A stretch of 64,000 bases of DNA, taken from assembly GCA_000727475.1 (NCBI GenBank), contig KL647304.1:1799217-1863216 (forward strand), written 5' to 3'. A program made the position numbers and the translations under genes. Below, one piece after another: positions 32,515 through 44,409 of the stretch (position 1 is the stretch's first letter; every line of letters begins with the position of its first letter). The DNA comes from Sarcocystis neurona (taxonomy: Eukaryota > Apicomplexa > Conoidasida > Eucoccidiorida > Sarcocystidae). A model generated the notes under the pieces. The model was not told where the DNA came from. It saw only the letters and a program-made list of their open reading frames with translations, and did no database searches.

Positions 32515-33780
32515 TGCTGCGCTTCGCTAGAGAAGGCCGAAGCGAACGAGCAACAAGAAGAGAGAGATAGACACACGCAAGGCGAGGCGGAGACACACAA
32601 ACGACCACACACAGACAAGACGAGAAACAGGGGCAGGAAGATATAACTGCTGCGAATATCCCAGCCTCTGTACCTACGCATACGCACATTATATATATTA
32701 TAAAATCTGTAGGCATATACGTATACATGTATAACTTATCTCACATAAACTATATATACATATATATGCATACGTAGATTATATATATTATAAAATATAT
32801 ACATATATATGTGTGTAAGGTGTCATATATATATATATATATGGAGAAATTTATCTCCCCATTATACCAGAGAAATGTGGTAAAGAAAACGGGACACTCA
32901 CATGGAGCGTCGTCACTTCTATTTCGCTTTCATCGGGTCCAGCCAGAGATTTCTCTTTTCCTCTCTTTCCCCCTCCTTCTCTTCCTCCTTCTCTCTCTTT
33001 CTCTTGCTCGGTCCCTTTCCCTTTCTGTTTCTCCTTCCCTTTCTTCTTCTCTGTTTTCTCTGCTCCCCACTCTTTCCCTTCCGATATCTCTCGCCTTCTC
33101 TTTCTCCTTCTCTCTGTTTTTCTCTCCTTCTCTCTCTCTTATTTCCTCTCCTTCTCTCTCTTATTTCTTCTCCTGATCTCTCTTTTGTCCTCTCCTTCTC
33201 TTTTTCTCCCCCTTCCTCTCTTCTCCGTTCTTCCTGTCTCTCTCTCTGTCTGGTTATACGTAATGTATAACCACACTGGTGATACACACACACAGACACA
33301 CACACAATATATATATATATATTTATATACAGAAAGCGAAAGCGGAAATTGTGTTAGCATGTATAGACACGCAAATAGACTGAGCAATGGGCTTCTTTCG
33401 TACAACTCTGGTTTCACAGGCATATTCGTGAAGGACTCTAGCGCACGCGTCTCCACAGGCAAACTTTTACAGATAGTAAAAGAGTGGAAGAGACAGACAC
33501 ACAATGATAGTGCAACAGATATACTCCCCGCACGAGCCCCGAAGAAAAAGTGGAAAGACGTCCAGTCGAATGTCCACGCACGCTTGCGATGTCAAAATTT
33601 TGGTGTGGACGCATGCCGCATGCAAAAGAAAGCAGCAGAAGTCGACCTACAACGAAGCTCTACGACCCCGCAACTCGCACGAGGCAAATTTGTCTTCCAT
33701 GCAGAGAAAGACACGATGCCTCTGCGAGCGACGCTGAAGAAAAACTACTCTCTCTCCCTCTCTTTCTCTGTCTATGTATA
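32515..33780. other. spacer upstream of RPA12
   Basis: Probable RPA12 promoter side, then TATATA microsatellites (32680-32850), a polypyrimidine tract (32935-33245) and unique sequence (33340-33760). The unique part is open in all three plus frames. The longest reads HANRLSNGLLSYNSGFTG and then about 110 more mixed residues, but it has no start, homology or splice partner. Confidence 0.5.
32935..33245. repeat. polypyrimidine (CT) tract
   Basis: About 300 bp of TCTCTCT, CTTTCC and TTCTCC on the plus strand with very few purines. It reads as Ser/Leu/Phe in every plus frame. Confidence 0.9.
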
Positions 33781-34640
33781 TACATATGCATATACTTATA
33801 TATACATATATCTACACATATACATACACACAAATACACACACGTGTGTGTACCTGTATTCCCCCCTTGTGGCGTGTATACATATATATGTATGTGTGTG
33901 TGCCCGCTATCTGGCATATATATATATATATATACGTCTGCGCTGCTGTGTGTCCGCCTTCTGTATGGAAGGATGTGCAAGAGCGAAGAAAGAGCGAGAA
34001 GTAGAAAGAAAGAGATTCCCAGAGAAAAGGCCGTTCAGGAATGTCTGCCTATGTCTGCTTAATATTTACGCATGCACCTGCCGGTGAAATATATTTGCCT
34101 CTCCATCCCTCCCATCCCTCTCTTCCTCTCCGGCCTACAAGCAAATGGAGACGGACAGACGTAAACACTCTTTCCACACAATTGTAACCGGCCACACAAA
34201 CACCTATTCAGTCTATCTATCTGTCTATATCTATATGTATACATATATGTATAGGTGGAGAGAGAAATAGACAAATACATACACATATATGCATTCACAC
34301 AGTATATATATACATATGTGTGTATTCACACAGTACACATATATGTATATATGTGTATATATGTACATATGTGCTCATACTGTATAGAGATAGATAGAGT
34401 GACATGTGGATTAATATGCGGACGTTCTCTACATATACACACACAGCCGCTGGTTTCCTTCTTTTGTCGCCATGGCCACTTCGCCTCCCCACTTCATTCT
34501 TCTCTCTTTTTGTATACAATAAGATATGTGCACGTCTGTCTCTCTCTCTTTCATATGTATGTATGTACACATGTATATACATATGGATATATATACATAA
34601 TATATATATATATATACACACATATATACATATATGTATG
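33775..34640. repeat. TATATG/TACACA microsatellite region
   Basis: Alternating TATACA, CATATA and TGTGTG words at 33775-33945 and 34200-34640, interrupted by unique sequence at 33950-34190. No gene. Confidence 0.85.
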
Positions 34641-35205
34641 AGTGCTGCACGTGTGAGAGAATCAGGGTGGGGTAGACGTGTTTCCGGAGGGCAGCGGATA
34701 ATCAGAAATACACGGAGGACCGCTGAAGCGCCGAAAAAGCAAAAAGCGTCGCTCGGTGGCCAGAGAGGAAGAAGAGAAAACGAAATGAGAAAAAAGAGAG
34801 AAAGGGACAGCATAAAATGAGAGAGAGGAAAAAAAAGAAAAGAGAGAGGCAAACATAGAATGAGAGCGGGGATGCGGAGACAAGAACAAATTTCGTCCAA
34901 AAGCAACAGTGAAAATCGTGAGGCACGCACCGGACAAGCGTCCCGATATATGCGTCCTCGCAATATTTTCGTATATGTTAGTCGCAGACACGTACGTATA
35001 GAACAGCCGGGGGTCCTTAGTGTAGGAAGTGCCTTCCTTCCACACACGTAGACACCTAGTCAGACGTATACGAATACGAACGTGAACAAAGAGGTACAAT
35101 GTCTCGGCTCGAAACTACGACCTCATTCACGGTCAAAGGAAAAAAGTGAACGTGCACCTACACGCTCAGGAGGGGAAGAAAAAGGAAGGCCGACGAAATA
35201 CAGAG
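34641..35205. other. purine-rich unique spacer
   Basis: GAGAGAAAAAGA-rich at 34740-34860, then mixed sequence. Short frames only; no supportable gene. Confidence 0.55.
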
Positions 35206-35210
35206 CGTCT

Positions 35211-35517
35211 CGCAGGGTGTTCGTACACTTCAAGGCGGCGAGAGCCGCGGGTAAGTGTGAAGCGTCTCGCGGAGAGTGTACGTACACCTGGAACGTGTGA
35301 GATGTCCGCCGCAGTGTAAAGTGTGTAGCCGAGTGTACGTACACTTGGAATGGGGGAAAGCCCTAGTGCATTGTAAAGTGTTCCGCCGGGTGTACGTATA
35401 CCTGGAAGGGGTGACAGCTCCGGTGCAGTAAAAGTGTTTCGCGGTGTGTACGTACACCTGGAAGGGGCGAGAGCTCCAGTGCAGTGAAAGTGTTTCGTCG
35501 GGTGTACGTACACCTGA
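35211..35517. repeat. 56-59-bp tandem array, six copies, with a palindromic core
   Basis: Cores lie at 35217, 35276, 35333, 35390, 35446 and 35502 (spacing 59, 57, 57, 56 and 56). The core is GTGTACGTACAC, a perfect 12-bp palindrome in four copies; copy 1 is GTGTTCGTACAC and copy 4 is GTGTACGTATAC. It is usually followed by CTGGAA and preceded by TTTCG[CT]GG or similar. The same GTGTACGTACAC core followed by CGGAA defines the 65-bp array at 16976-17241. Confidence 0.95.
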
Positions 35518-37645
35518 GCGCTGCGGTGTCGCACGACGACTCGTCGACTTCTCACCAGGAGACGTCTAGGAAGTGGGATTTTTGCTCTTCTGCGCCGAGA
35601 TATCGAGACATATTACCAGGCTGGTCTGTTCTACAGTCGGGAAGAAAAAGGATTTCCCCGTTCAAAACGCGGAATTCCGCTAAAACTGCCAAGAAGAGCA
35701 CTTCTGCGCCACCGCCAGGCGTCTCAGTGCGACGGTGTCGTGCGACAACATCACACCATCAGCGACTTCTGACGGTATGTGTGCAGCGCACAAAGCTTTT
35801 ACTGCTACTGCTGCTGCTGCCTCTGCCGTGACTGCCTTCTGCATGCGCGGAATAAAGAGAGGGGACTTCTGCTGCAGCGAAGAAGTCAAAAATACTTCTC
35901 TTCCACCACCGACACGCACAAGTGGACGTAGATGTGCCCTGAACACCACCAGAGCACGGCTTCATTCTTCCTTTCTGCTTGCCGCGGTTCTCCTTTAACT
36001 GCTACAGTCGACTGCTACTGTGTTGCCGCAATTCTGCTGGCGCATCTGCTACTTCTTCACGCGCGCCGAGACTACGACCGCTACAGTTTCCCCTTCCTCT
36101 TCTTCCCCCTGTTGGGCGGCCTCGTACGACGACTGAAATGCTTTTGCTGCTGCGGATGGAGTTTCTCTTCGCTCGCAGCAGAAAAACGAAGAACGCTAGT
36201 AGTAGTAGTGGTACACAGCGTGCCGCACGCCGGCGGCATGCAACATGGTGCATGCGCAGCTGCAGCTGCTGCCGCCTCAGTGGTGCGTGCAGCCCAGAAA
36301 CCTGGGTCGTCGCTGCTGCTGCGTAGATACTGCTGCTTTCTTTACAAATGTGTGTGTGTGTTTAGCAGACAGTCCTCAAGACAGCAGCAGGAACAGCAAC
36401 AGCAGAAGCCGCAGCAGCAGACACGGCGGGAGGAACATGGGAACTCGACGTTGCCCCGCACCGGCACCAGCCGCAGCGTCCAGAGCTGCTCCGCCCCGTG
36501 CAGCTGCTAACGCTGACGCTCCTGTTGCCGCGAAGGTGTCTCGATAAGCGTCCTGCTGCTGCGCAGATCTGCCGTAGCGTTGCTCTTTTGCTGCTGCAAG
36601 ACGTCGACTTCACCCACACACCCATGCCAGCAGCAGCAACTGCAGCAGCAAATTATCCTGCACAGCAGCAGCGCCATCTCCCCAGCAACGGGAGCAGCAG
36701 CAGCTTCGACAGAAACAGCACCTCTACGAGCAGCAGCAGCAGCACCCCTCGCAGCAAAAGGTACAGCAGCGTGAGCAGCACAGCACGGCCTCCGCAGCAA
36801 GTGCAACCTCTCGAGCAGCAGCCACAGCAGAGGCAGCAGCCCTGGGACGGCAAGGAAGAGTAGCACCGTACCTTTCAGACTTGTTGGTGCCTACAGAAAA
36901 ATACACTTCGAAGAAAGAGAATCAGCGCACACACGTGCTGCGGCAGCAGCTGCGGCAGGGAATGAGAAACAGCAGCAGCAGCAGGTCCCCTCTATACCGC
37001 TGCGAGTCTCGCAGCGCGACCTACCTGCTGCTACAGTTGCTGGCAGCAGTCCGTTGGCCTATAGCTCCTCTCTGTTGTTCCCCCAGTTGCTACTGCTCCT
37101 CAGGTTGTCGCAGCTGCTACTGCAGTCACTCTTGCTGCTGTTGCTGCTCAAATTCGCTCTTCACCGACCCAGCAGCGGCGATACCTTCTACACTCACTGC
37201 TGCGCATGCAGATACTGCTGCTGCCGCTTCCCGTTTTGTTATTCAGGCCAACGGCTTTCGCCGTCCTCTTGCTCTTCCTATCCATGCGCTGCTGCTGCTG
37301 CCGTGGATAGTGTTGCTGCTGCTGCTTCTTCCTTCGAGCATGGGGGAGGATGAAGTACGCCTGTCCGCGCCTATGTGGCAGTCAGTGCGCCGCCCGCTGC
37401 GGTTGCAGCAGCTGCTGCTGCTTCAGCTGTTGCTGCCGCTTCAGCTGTTGCTGCCGCTTCAGCTGTTGCTGCCGCTTCTCCGCTATTTGCTGCTGCCGCA
37501 GCAGCTGCTGCTGCTGGTCAAACTTCGGTGTGCGCAACAACAGCTGCAGTGCAGAGCAAAGCGGTTGCAGTGGCACGTGCTGCTGCTCGTGGGAGAGTGG
37601 CCGCTGTTGTCCCATGCGTCTAAAGTAACCTTGCGCGAGGTACCG
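35518..37645. other. mixed unique and CAG/CTG sequence, gene structure unresolved
   Basis: 35520-36360 is largely unique. 36370-36870 is CAG-rich and 37080-37600 CTG-rich. A plus frame ending at 36863 has good composition (DVDFTHTPMPAAATAAANYP, then a Ser-rich stretch, PPQQVQPLEQQPQQRQQPW and a stop). A minus frame at 37382-37615 reads QQQQLLRQQQIAEKRQQQLK. They lie on opposite strands and neither can be tied to a start or splice sites. Confidence 0.45.
37423..37482. repeat. 18-bp tandem repeat (CAGCTGTTGCTGCCGCTT)
   Basis: Three exact copies and partial flanking ones. On the minus strand the unit reads RQQQLK, on the plus strand AVAAAS or LLLPLQ. Confidence 0.9.
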
Positions 37646-38431
37646 TCAGCAGCAACTGTTTTGCCACTGCAGCAGTGTCCCCCGGTCGTGTCCACTCTTT
37701 TCTTCTCTAGCAGCTGCCCAGACAGCACCAACAGCAGAATCAGCCGCAGCACCACCAGCAGTTCCTCCCGCAGCAGCTGCAGCAGCAGCAACGTCTCCGT
37801 CAGCAGCTCCAACAGCAGCAACACCAACGAGGACACCCAGTTCCGCAGTAGCAACAGATGCCGGAGGAAGAGGAGAAGCAGCAGCAGCCGCCTGTGGGGC
37901 AGCAACAGCAGACAACGAAGGGATGAAGCAAGGAGCTTCTACATTTTGGAGAGGAGAAGGAAAGATAGCGCTGACTGCTGCTTCTTCTGCTTCTCTTTGT
38001 GCACGCGTTTCAGCAGCAGGTCGCAGGACCAGCAGCTCGTCCGTGGGCCTTATTGCTGTTCTTCGTATGTGGCAAGGAGTTCTGCTTCTTGTGCTCCCGC
38101 TGCTGCTGCTTGTGTGGTCGCTCCTTCTGGCGCGGCCCGCACACGCAGCCGCAAGAGCAGCAGCAGCAGCAGCGAAAGAAGTAGCAGCAGCAACAGCAGC
38201 AGCAGGAGCGAATCGGGCAGCGCCACCCGCAGCGGCCACAACAGGAGCAGCGGCAGAACCCGCAGCGCCAGCAGCAGCGCGAGAAGCAGCAGCAGCAACA
38301 ACAGCAGAAGCAGCAACAGCAGATGCAGAGATAGCGACAGCAACAGCGGGAGCAGCAGCAGGAAGACCGGCAGTCAAACAGGCGACGACAGCAGCAGCAG
38401 CATCCGACGCCTCGAAGAAATGGCGACACAA
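37646..38431 (-). CDS. hypothetical Ala-rich protein (exon candidate)
   Basis: A minus-strand 261-codon frame. It starts with Ala/Val runs (residues about 10-95), then a mixed, charged segment with convincing protein character: RRTAIRPTDELLVLRPAAET, QREAEEAAVSAIFPSPLQ and VEAPCFIPSLSAVAAPQ (about residues 115-175). An Ala/Gly-rich tail follows to the stop. The antisense plus frames over the same middle segment are Arg/Cys/Phe-rich. A competing plus frame (37923-38489) has a hydrophobic Leu run and a basic end (SDASKKWRHKAETVHHRRYM), so strand assignment is not certain. No domain is recognised. Confidence 0.4.
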   Translation of the reverse strand: MCRHFFEASDAAAAVVACLTAGLPAAAPAVAVAISASAVAASAVVAAAASRAAAGAAGSAAAPVVAAAGGAARFAPAAAVAAATSFAAAAAALAAACAGRARRSDHTSSSSGSTRSRTPCHIRRTAIRPTDELLVLRPAAETRAQREAEEAAVSAIFPSPLQNVEAPCFIPSLSAVAAPQAAAAASPLPPASVATAELGVLVGVAAVGAADGDVAAAAAAAGGTAGGAAADSAVGAVWAAAREEKSGHDRGTLLQWQNSCC

Positions 38432-38489
38432 AGCGGAGACGGTGCACCACCGCCGTTACATGACTTTACGTTGTCGCTCCTGGCGGTAA

Positions 38490-38799
38490 GGAATGTACAG
38501 ATGTACATATATCTGCAAATGTACGTAAATCTGTACATACACGTATGTATGTGTATTTATACAGAGAAGAGGGAGAGATGAAAGAGCCATAAAAATGTAC
38601 ACATATGTATATATATATGTAGAGAGAGAGAGACCGTACAGGTATACATACGTATATATACATATATATATACATGTGTAAATCGGGAGAGAGAGAAAGA
38701 GAGGGAGTCCATAGAGATCTACATACGTACATATATATATAGATATATATTTATATACATATATATATATGGGCAGACGGAGAGAAAAATTAATAGAGG

Positions 38800-38832
<33 letters not shown>

Positions 38833-38910
38833 GTATATGCATTGGTTATTTGTCTCCGTCGCTCTCCCTACACGTGTCTCTACTTGCGCGTGCTAACCGG
38901 TTCTATGTGG
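38490..38910. repeat. TATATG/GAGAGA microsatellite before the gap
   Basis: Alternating TATATG and TACGTA words with GAGAGAGA islands at 38620 and 38690. The gap starts shortly after it. Confidence 0.9.
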
Positions 38911-39406
38911 NNNNNNNNNNNNNNNNNNNNNNNNNNNNNNNNNNNNNNNNNNNNNNNNNNNNNNNNNNNNNNNNNNNNNNNNNNNNNNNNNNNNNNNNNN
39001 NNNNNNNNNNNNNNNNNNNNNNNNNNNNNNNNNNNNNNNNNNNNNNNNNNNNNNNNNNNNNNNNNNNNNNNNNNNNNNNNNNNNNNNNNNNNNNNNNNNN
39101 NNNNNNNNNNNNNNNNNNNNNNNNNNNNNNNNNNNNNNNNNNNNNNNNNNNNNNNNNNNNNNNNNNNNNNNNNNNNNNNNNNNNNNNNNNNNNNNNNNNN
39201 NNNNNNNNNNNNNNNNNNNNNNNNNNNNNNNNNNNNNNNNNNNNNNNNNNNNNNNNNNNNNNNNNNNNNNNNNNNNNNNNNNNNNNNNNNNNNNNNNNNN
39301 NNNNNNNNNNNNNNNNNNNNNNNNNNNNNNNNNNNNNNNNNNNNNNNNNNNNNNNNNNNNNNNNNNNNNNNNNNNNNNNNNNNNNNNNNNNNNNNNNNNN
39401 NNNNNN
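38911..39406. other. assembly gap (496 N)
   Basis: A run of N with TATATA microsatellites on both sides. Confidence 1.
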
Positions 39407-39412
39407 TGTGGC

Positions 39413-39448
<36 letters not shown>

Positions 39449-39850
39449 TTATATCATTATTTACATATTTACATATGCCTCTTTGTATCGCAGTATATAT
39501 ATCCATTTGTACACAAATGTATAGAGAGACAGAGATAGATAGAGAGAAGAAATGCCTCTATTTCTTTCTATATATATGTATATTTATATATACATATATG
39601 TCCTCACATATGTATTTGTATGTATGGATGTTGTGATACATCGCTTGTGTGCGAGTGTGTGCAGCTGTCGCCGTGGATTGAGGCAGACAGAGAGACAGAG
39701 GTTCATTTGTGGTGTGTGGGTATATATGGGATGTATGTTGTTTAAGCAAAAGAATTGCATCTGCTTATGTAATAAGGCTCTTTGCCTTTGATTCCTTTGA
39801 GGGAAGAAATGCTCGTTTCTTCAAAGACGTTGGGCGCTGCCTCGAGCCAG
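39407..39850. other. TATATA microsatellite and short unique spacer
   Basis: A (TA)n run at 39417-39448, further TATATA at 39570-39600, then unique sequence with no supportable gene. Confidence 0.75.
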
Positions 39851-40050
39851 TGTGCATGTGACTTTTTTTTGCATGCGCATGTATTTCAAATCCCTGGTGG
39901 GTCTGCAAATGAAGCTGCTGCTGCAGCTTTCTCTTCTGTGCACGAGGCCTGCTGCTGTGCCCCGCATGTGCTTCTGCTACTGCTGTTGTTGGGTGTTGCT
40001 GCTGCTGCTTATTCGAATACGCGCAGCGCCTGCGGGATGCGACGGAGAAG

Positions 40051-43000
40051 ATGCCGCAGTGGCCGCCGCGGGACCCCTGCAGCCGCAGCGACCTGCTCAG
40101 CAGAATCCTGCTTTTGGTGCAGCAGCAGCAGAGCCCGCAGCTGCTGCCCAACAGACAGCAGGAGCAGCAGCAAGAGGAGCAGCGACTGCAGAAACAACAG
40201 GGTCCGCAGCAACAAGACGAGCAGCGACAGCCACTCCTGGAACACCAGCAAGTGCTACATCAGCAGCAACAGCTGGGGCAGAACGAGGAGCAGGATCTGC
40301 AGGCGGGACACCGGCTCTCCCAGGTGAAACCGCATCAGCAGGGTGACAACTTCCAGCAGCAGCAGCACCACCACCAAGACAATGCCAAGCAGCAGCAGCA
40401 GCAACAGCTAGAGAAGAAGGAAGAGGAGAGGGAGGAGGAGGAGGCAGAGCAGCAGCAGTCAGGCAGTGGGACGCAAGAACAGCAGCAGAAACTGAGACGA
40501 GACGAGATGCAACAGAAGGCAGCTTCTGCGCAGCACGCCCAGCAGCAGGAGCCGATGCTTCCTCTTAATCGCGATGCAGCAAGAGAAACAGCAACAGCAG
40601 CAGACGACGACGCATTCGCTGACACCGCAGGAAGCAGTGGCCGTGCGGCTGACTCATCAAGCTCAACAACAAGCAAAATTAAGAGTTCTGTATTTCCAGC
40701 AGCTGCTGCTTGTGCTACTACAGCTGGCTCCGCTTCTCCCCGTGCTACTGAGTCTTTCACGCCTGCTAACCGTCTTGCCGCTGCTGCTTCTGTAGCTTGT
40801 GGTTCTCAGCTTGGTGCTGCTGCTGCTTCTTCTGCTGCTGCTTCGTCTGCTGCTGCTTCGTCTGCTGCTGCTTCATCCCTTGCTGCTACTGAGCCGGTGG
40901 CTCAACCCAGTGCTGCTACTGGTGCTGCTGCTTCTTCATCTCCTTATCTTCATGTTGCTGCCGCTGCCGCTACGCGTCTCCCTGCTGATAGTCTTCTCGC
41001 AGCAGCAGGTAGTATACCGACCGTTCCCATTACTGGCACTGCGTCTGCGCAGCTTTTCACTTCTGAAGCAGCCAATATACGCCTGCTGCATCTGCTGGTC
41101 ACTGGCGAAGCAGCAGCACATTGGCAGCGACAGCAGCGCCAGCTCGAATATATGCGACTGCAGGCTCGGGTGCAGCAGCAGGAAGCTCTGCTGCTGTTGC
41201 TGCGTGAAAGTGTACACGTCTGTGGTCCTGCTGCTGCCGTGGCTGCTGCTGTTGGGGACGGGGGCAGACGTCGGCTTGAGAGCGGAAAAGAGAACAGCGG
41301 CTGCAGCACCAACAACTGCAGCAGCTGCGGCGTCCTCGCCAGCAGCGGCACAAGCAACGGCAGCACTAGCAGCAGTGTCTTCACCAGCAGAAACAACAGC
41401 AGCAGCAGGAAACTCACGAGTAGCAGCAGCAGCAGCATCGTCGGGCTCACCGGAAGCGACGGCAGCAGCAGCCTCAACGGCGACGTACGGAGCACGAGCA
41501 GATGTGCCAGCCGCACAGACAGCAGGGGCCGTTGGGCAGAAGTCAAGCAACTGAAGAGAGGCACTTTGCAGACCAGCAGACGAAGCGCACCGCAGGGCAA
41601 CAGCAGCTGCTGCTGCAGAAGCAGGAGCAGCGGCAGTGGCACCGCATATCTTTCCGATCAAGAGAAGAAAGTGAGCAGCAACAGCGGCAGCGAGGACAGC
41701 GGGAGTGGTAGCGGCACTACACCGTCGATTCTTCGGTACAGCAGCAACAGAATAAGTAGCACAGCTGCTGGTCACAGCAGCAACAGCGGGTCCTTCTTTG
41801 AGCTGTGTTGCAGCAACAGCAGCAGAAATAGTAGCACGGCTGCTGTTAACAGCAGCAGCAGCGGCTTCTCTTCGGTCGAAGATGACCCTGCGGAGAGCAC
41901 AACTACAAGTCTAGGTGCTGCTAGCCGGAAGCGGGAGGGAACACAGTCCTTCAAAGAGAAGAGAAAACAGGAAGAAGAAGAAGAATTAGGTGGGGAGGGG
42001 AGGGAGGGGGAAGAAGAGGAGACGGAAGAAAATGGGGAAGAAAAAGCCAGAGAACATGCAGAGGAAGTCGAAGAACACGCGACAGGTGGTAAGGCCGAAG
42101 CTGCGGAAAAAAGACAGGAAGGAAGAGAGGAAGAAGAAAAAAGAGAAGGAGAGAGAAAGAGAAGCGGAGGAGAGTCGCAGGATGCACTGCTAAGAGACGA
42201 CGAACAGCGATGGGGTGTCACTACACCAGACGTGGAATCAGCTAACGATTGCGACAGTGTTTGGGGAGAGGCTCCTACGAAGGAGCTGCTACAGCAGCAG
42301 CAGAAAGTGGAAGCAGCAGCTGCTGCTTTGACATTGCTGCAGCACCGTCTCCGGCTGCTTTTCCCTGAGCGAGAAGCAGCATCAGCAGCAGCAGCAGCAC
42401 CGGCAGCAGCAGCAGCAGTAACAAGCAGAGCCACAGAAGACAGCCCTCCCGCAGCAGCCACAAGAGCGGCAGCTGCAGAAACGACTTTTTCAGGGGCAGC
42501 AGAGAACGAGCAGCAGATGCAGCAGCAGTTGCTTGCACTGCAGCCGCAGCAGGAAGCAGCCGAGCAGCGGAGCTCCACCTCCTGGGGAAAAGACGCGCAG
42601 CAGGCAGCGGCGCTGCGGCTTCTTGTTTCGTGGACGAAGCAAGTGCTGCAGCTCTACAGTCGGAGAAACCTGGTAACACGCGAAGAGCTAACTCCGCTGT
42701 CGGTTCTTCTCCTGTGGCCGCTGTTCGTCAACCTTCTCATTTATACAGACTCGGCTGCTGCTGTTGCTGCGGGAATGTCTAGGCGACTTCTGCGCTGGGT
42801 CACCCCACTGCTGCTGCTCCTGTCCCTGCTGCTGCTGCTGTCACTAATGCTGCTCCTGTCACTGCTGCTGCTCCTGTCACTGCTGCCGCTGCTCCTGTCA
42901 TTGCTGCTGCTGCTGCCACTACTGCTCCTGCTGCACTTGGTCTTCGTGTGCGCTGCTGCATGTGCCCGCCCAATGTGCGGGCGCCGACTTTCTCTGGATG

Positions 43001-43602
43001 CAGCGACTGCTGCTCCTTCTGTTGCTTCTCCTCCTTTCGACCTTTTCACATGCGTCTGTCTCCTCCTTTCCTCGTGGAAAGATGTTTTCCCGATCTTCCG
43101 CACGTCTTCTCAAAAATTTGACAAAAGAGGGATATTTGTTGCTGTTCTGCCTCACATGCAGTTTGGTGAATCTCTCTGCTGTCTGCGTTACCTATATCTC
43201 TCTCTCTTCTTCTACGTGTACATCGGGCTCAGAACTCTTCATACATATGCTTGTACGTCTCTATTTATGTACATATATATATATATATTCATGGATACAC
43301 ATATTTATATTTTGAATGTACGTACTTGTTTATATATATATATAGCTGCATTTATATGTATATATATGCGTTTGTATATATATATATATGTATATATATA
43401 TGTGTATATTCATGTGTGTAAATATACAGATGTACATATATATATATCTATATCTGTATATGTGTGTATTCGTATGAATAGAAATAACTGTGTATTTGTC
43501 TATATACGTCTGTATACATGTATATGCAAGTTTACAAATTTATACATACGTGCATGTCTACACATATATATATGTATATATATGTATATACACAGAGAGT
43601 GA
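40051..43602 (+). CDS. large low-complexity hypothetical protein
   Basis: A plus-strand open frame of 1,183 codons from an ATG at 40051. Order: Gln-rich (about residues 25-165); Ala/Ser-rich with Leu-rich helices (about 190-395); Ser/Asn-rich (about 410-620); Glu/Lys-rich (about 635-710); a mixed part ([20 protein letters not shown], then [20 protein letters not shown], about 705-760); Ala/Gln-rich; then a hydrophobic part ([39 protein letters not shown], about 860-900) and a long Leu run (about 920-965). After about 43200 the frame runs into TATATA and is surely not protein, so the true end is an unplaced donor or stop between about 42770 and 43200. Other frames compete (plus Ala-rich frames at 39852-40346 and near 41280-41554; minus Ala-rich frame at 40936-41775), so introns or frame switches are possible. 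The charged middle part is the best evidence for coding. Function unknown. Confidence 0.45.
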   Translation: MPQWPPRDPCSRSDLLSRILLLVQQQQSPQLLPNRQQEQQQEEQRLQKQQGPQQQDEQRQPLLEHQQVLHQQQQLGQNEEQDLQAGHRLSQVKPHQQGDNFQQQQHHHQDNAKQQQQQQLEKKEEEREEEEAEQQQSGSGTQEQQQKLRRDEMQQKAASAQHAQQQEPMLPLNRDAARETATAADDDAFADTAGSSGRAADSSSSTTSKIKSSVFPAAAACATTAGSASPRATESFTPANRLAAAASVACGSQLGAAAASSAAASSAAASSAAASSLAATEPVAQPSAATGAAASSSPYLHVAAAAATRLPADSLLAAAGSIPTVPITGTASAQLFTSEAANIRLLHLLVTGEAAAHWQRQQRQLEYMRLQARVQQQEALLLLLRESVHVCGPAAAVAAAVGDGGRRRLESGKENSGCSTNNCSSCGVLASSGTSNGSTSSSVFTSRNNSSSRKLTSSSSSSIVGLTGSDGSSSLNGDVRSTSRCASRTDSRGRWAEVKQLKRGTLQTSRRSAPQGNSSCCCRSRSSGSGTAYLSDQEKKVSSNSGSEDSGSGSGTTPSILRYSSNRISSTAAGHSSNSGSFFELCCSNSSRNSSTAAVNSSSSGFSSVEDDPAESTTTSLGAASRKREGTQSFKEKRKQEEEEELGGEGREGEEEETEENGEEKAREHAEEVEEHATGGKAEAAEKRQEGREEEEKREGERKRSGGESQDALLRDDEQRWGVTTPDVESANDCDSVWGEAPTKELLQQQQKVEAAAAALTLLQHRLRLLFPEREAASAAAAAPAAAAAVTSRATEDSPPAAATRAAAAETTFSGAAENEQQMQQQLLALQPQQEAAEQRSSTSWGKDAQQAAALRLLVSWTKQVLQLYSRRNLVTREELTPLSVLLLWPLFVNLLIYTDSAAAVAAGMSRRLLRWVTPLLLLLSLLLLLSLMLLLSLLLLLSLLPLLLSLLLLLPLLLLLHLVFVCAAACARPMCGRRLSLDAATAAPSVASPPFDLFTCVCLLLSSWKDVFPIFRTSSQKFDKRGIFVAVLPHMQFGESLCCLRYLYLSLFFYVYIGLRTLHTYACTSLFMYIYIYIFMDTHIYILNVRTCLYIYIAAFICIYMRLYIYIYVYIYVYIHVCKYTDVHIYISISVYVCIRMNRNNCVFVYIRLYTCICKFTNLYIRACLHIYICIYMYIHRE

Positions 43603-43610
43603 GAGACTTA
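43260..43610. repeat. TATATG microsatellite region
   Basis: TATATA, TATGTA and CATATA words over about 350 bp. They extend the preceding open frame artificially with Tyr/Ile repeats. Confidence 0.9.
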
Positions 43611-44409
43611 TCGAGAAGTGGAAGCGTTGAAAGTTGACTAAAGAAAGAGACACACACACGTGCAGGTATTCTCCGAGAGTTGGGCAGAAGAGGCGGAGAA
43701 CTTCCCAAATTATGTGTGAAGAGAAGAAAACATGCGCGGCAGTATAAATAGATGACAACAGAGTTCTCCGGTTGTTGCTGCTCGTACGTCTACGTTCCGC
43801 ATGCAGTTGAAGCAGCTGTGCCTGAGGAGATGCTGCTCGTGACGAGAGTGCTGCTGCTTCCTTCTTTATGCTGCTGCGCTGCTTTCCCTGTGTGCCTCTG
43901 CTGTTGACTTGTGTGCGGTCCTGCTGCTCTTCTGCGGCTGCTGTTGCTGCTGCTAAGTTGGTGGCTGCTGCTGCGGTCCTGGTGCTCGTCTGCGGCTGCT
44001 GTTGCTGCTGCCTTTGGCCGGTGTGTTTCTGCTGTCCCACCATTTCCTGCTGCTGCTGCTTCTGTCCTCGACTGCTGCGGTTGGGCTGCAGGGCAGTCGG
44101 GAGGGCGTGGAAAGACTACGGCGCCGTGTCGACGCATGCGGCCGGCGAACAGCGAGACGTCCAGCAGCAGCAGCAAGAGCAGCAGTGACTCTGTCACTTC
44201 AACAGTAGGGGGTTTTTTTCTGCTCCTGTCTCTCCTCGTCCCAGCGGCATACGTGCAGCGGAGATATTTTTCTTCGCCACGCCCCACTATCTTGACGACT
44301 CCTCACCGACGACCGCCTTTCTCTTCACGTTAACATGTACGTACATACGGAGGTTGGTGCGCCTGCGCTTCTTCATACGTTCATATATATATATATATAT
44401 GTGTGTATG
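43611..44409. other. CTG/CAG-containing spacer
   Basis: Unique sequence to 43790, then CTG repeats (43840-44080) and CAG (44160-44190). Frames are open on both strands, none preferred. Confidence 0.5.

Noticed and set aside
33185..34087. 300-codon plus frame between spacers
   Set aside because: Starts in a CT tract and ends in TATATA; all three plus frames of the unique middle part are open, so none can be preferred.
38769..39636. Frames crossing the second N gap
   Set aside because: Artefact of the gap and TATATA flanks.
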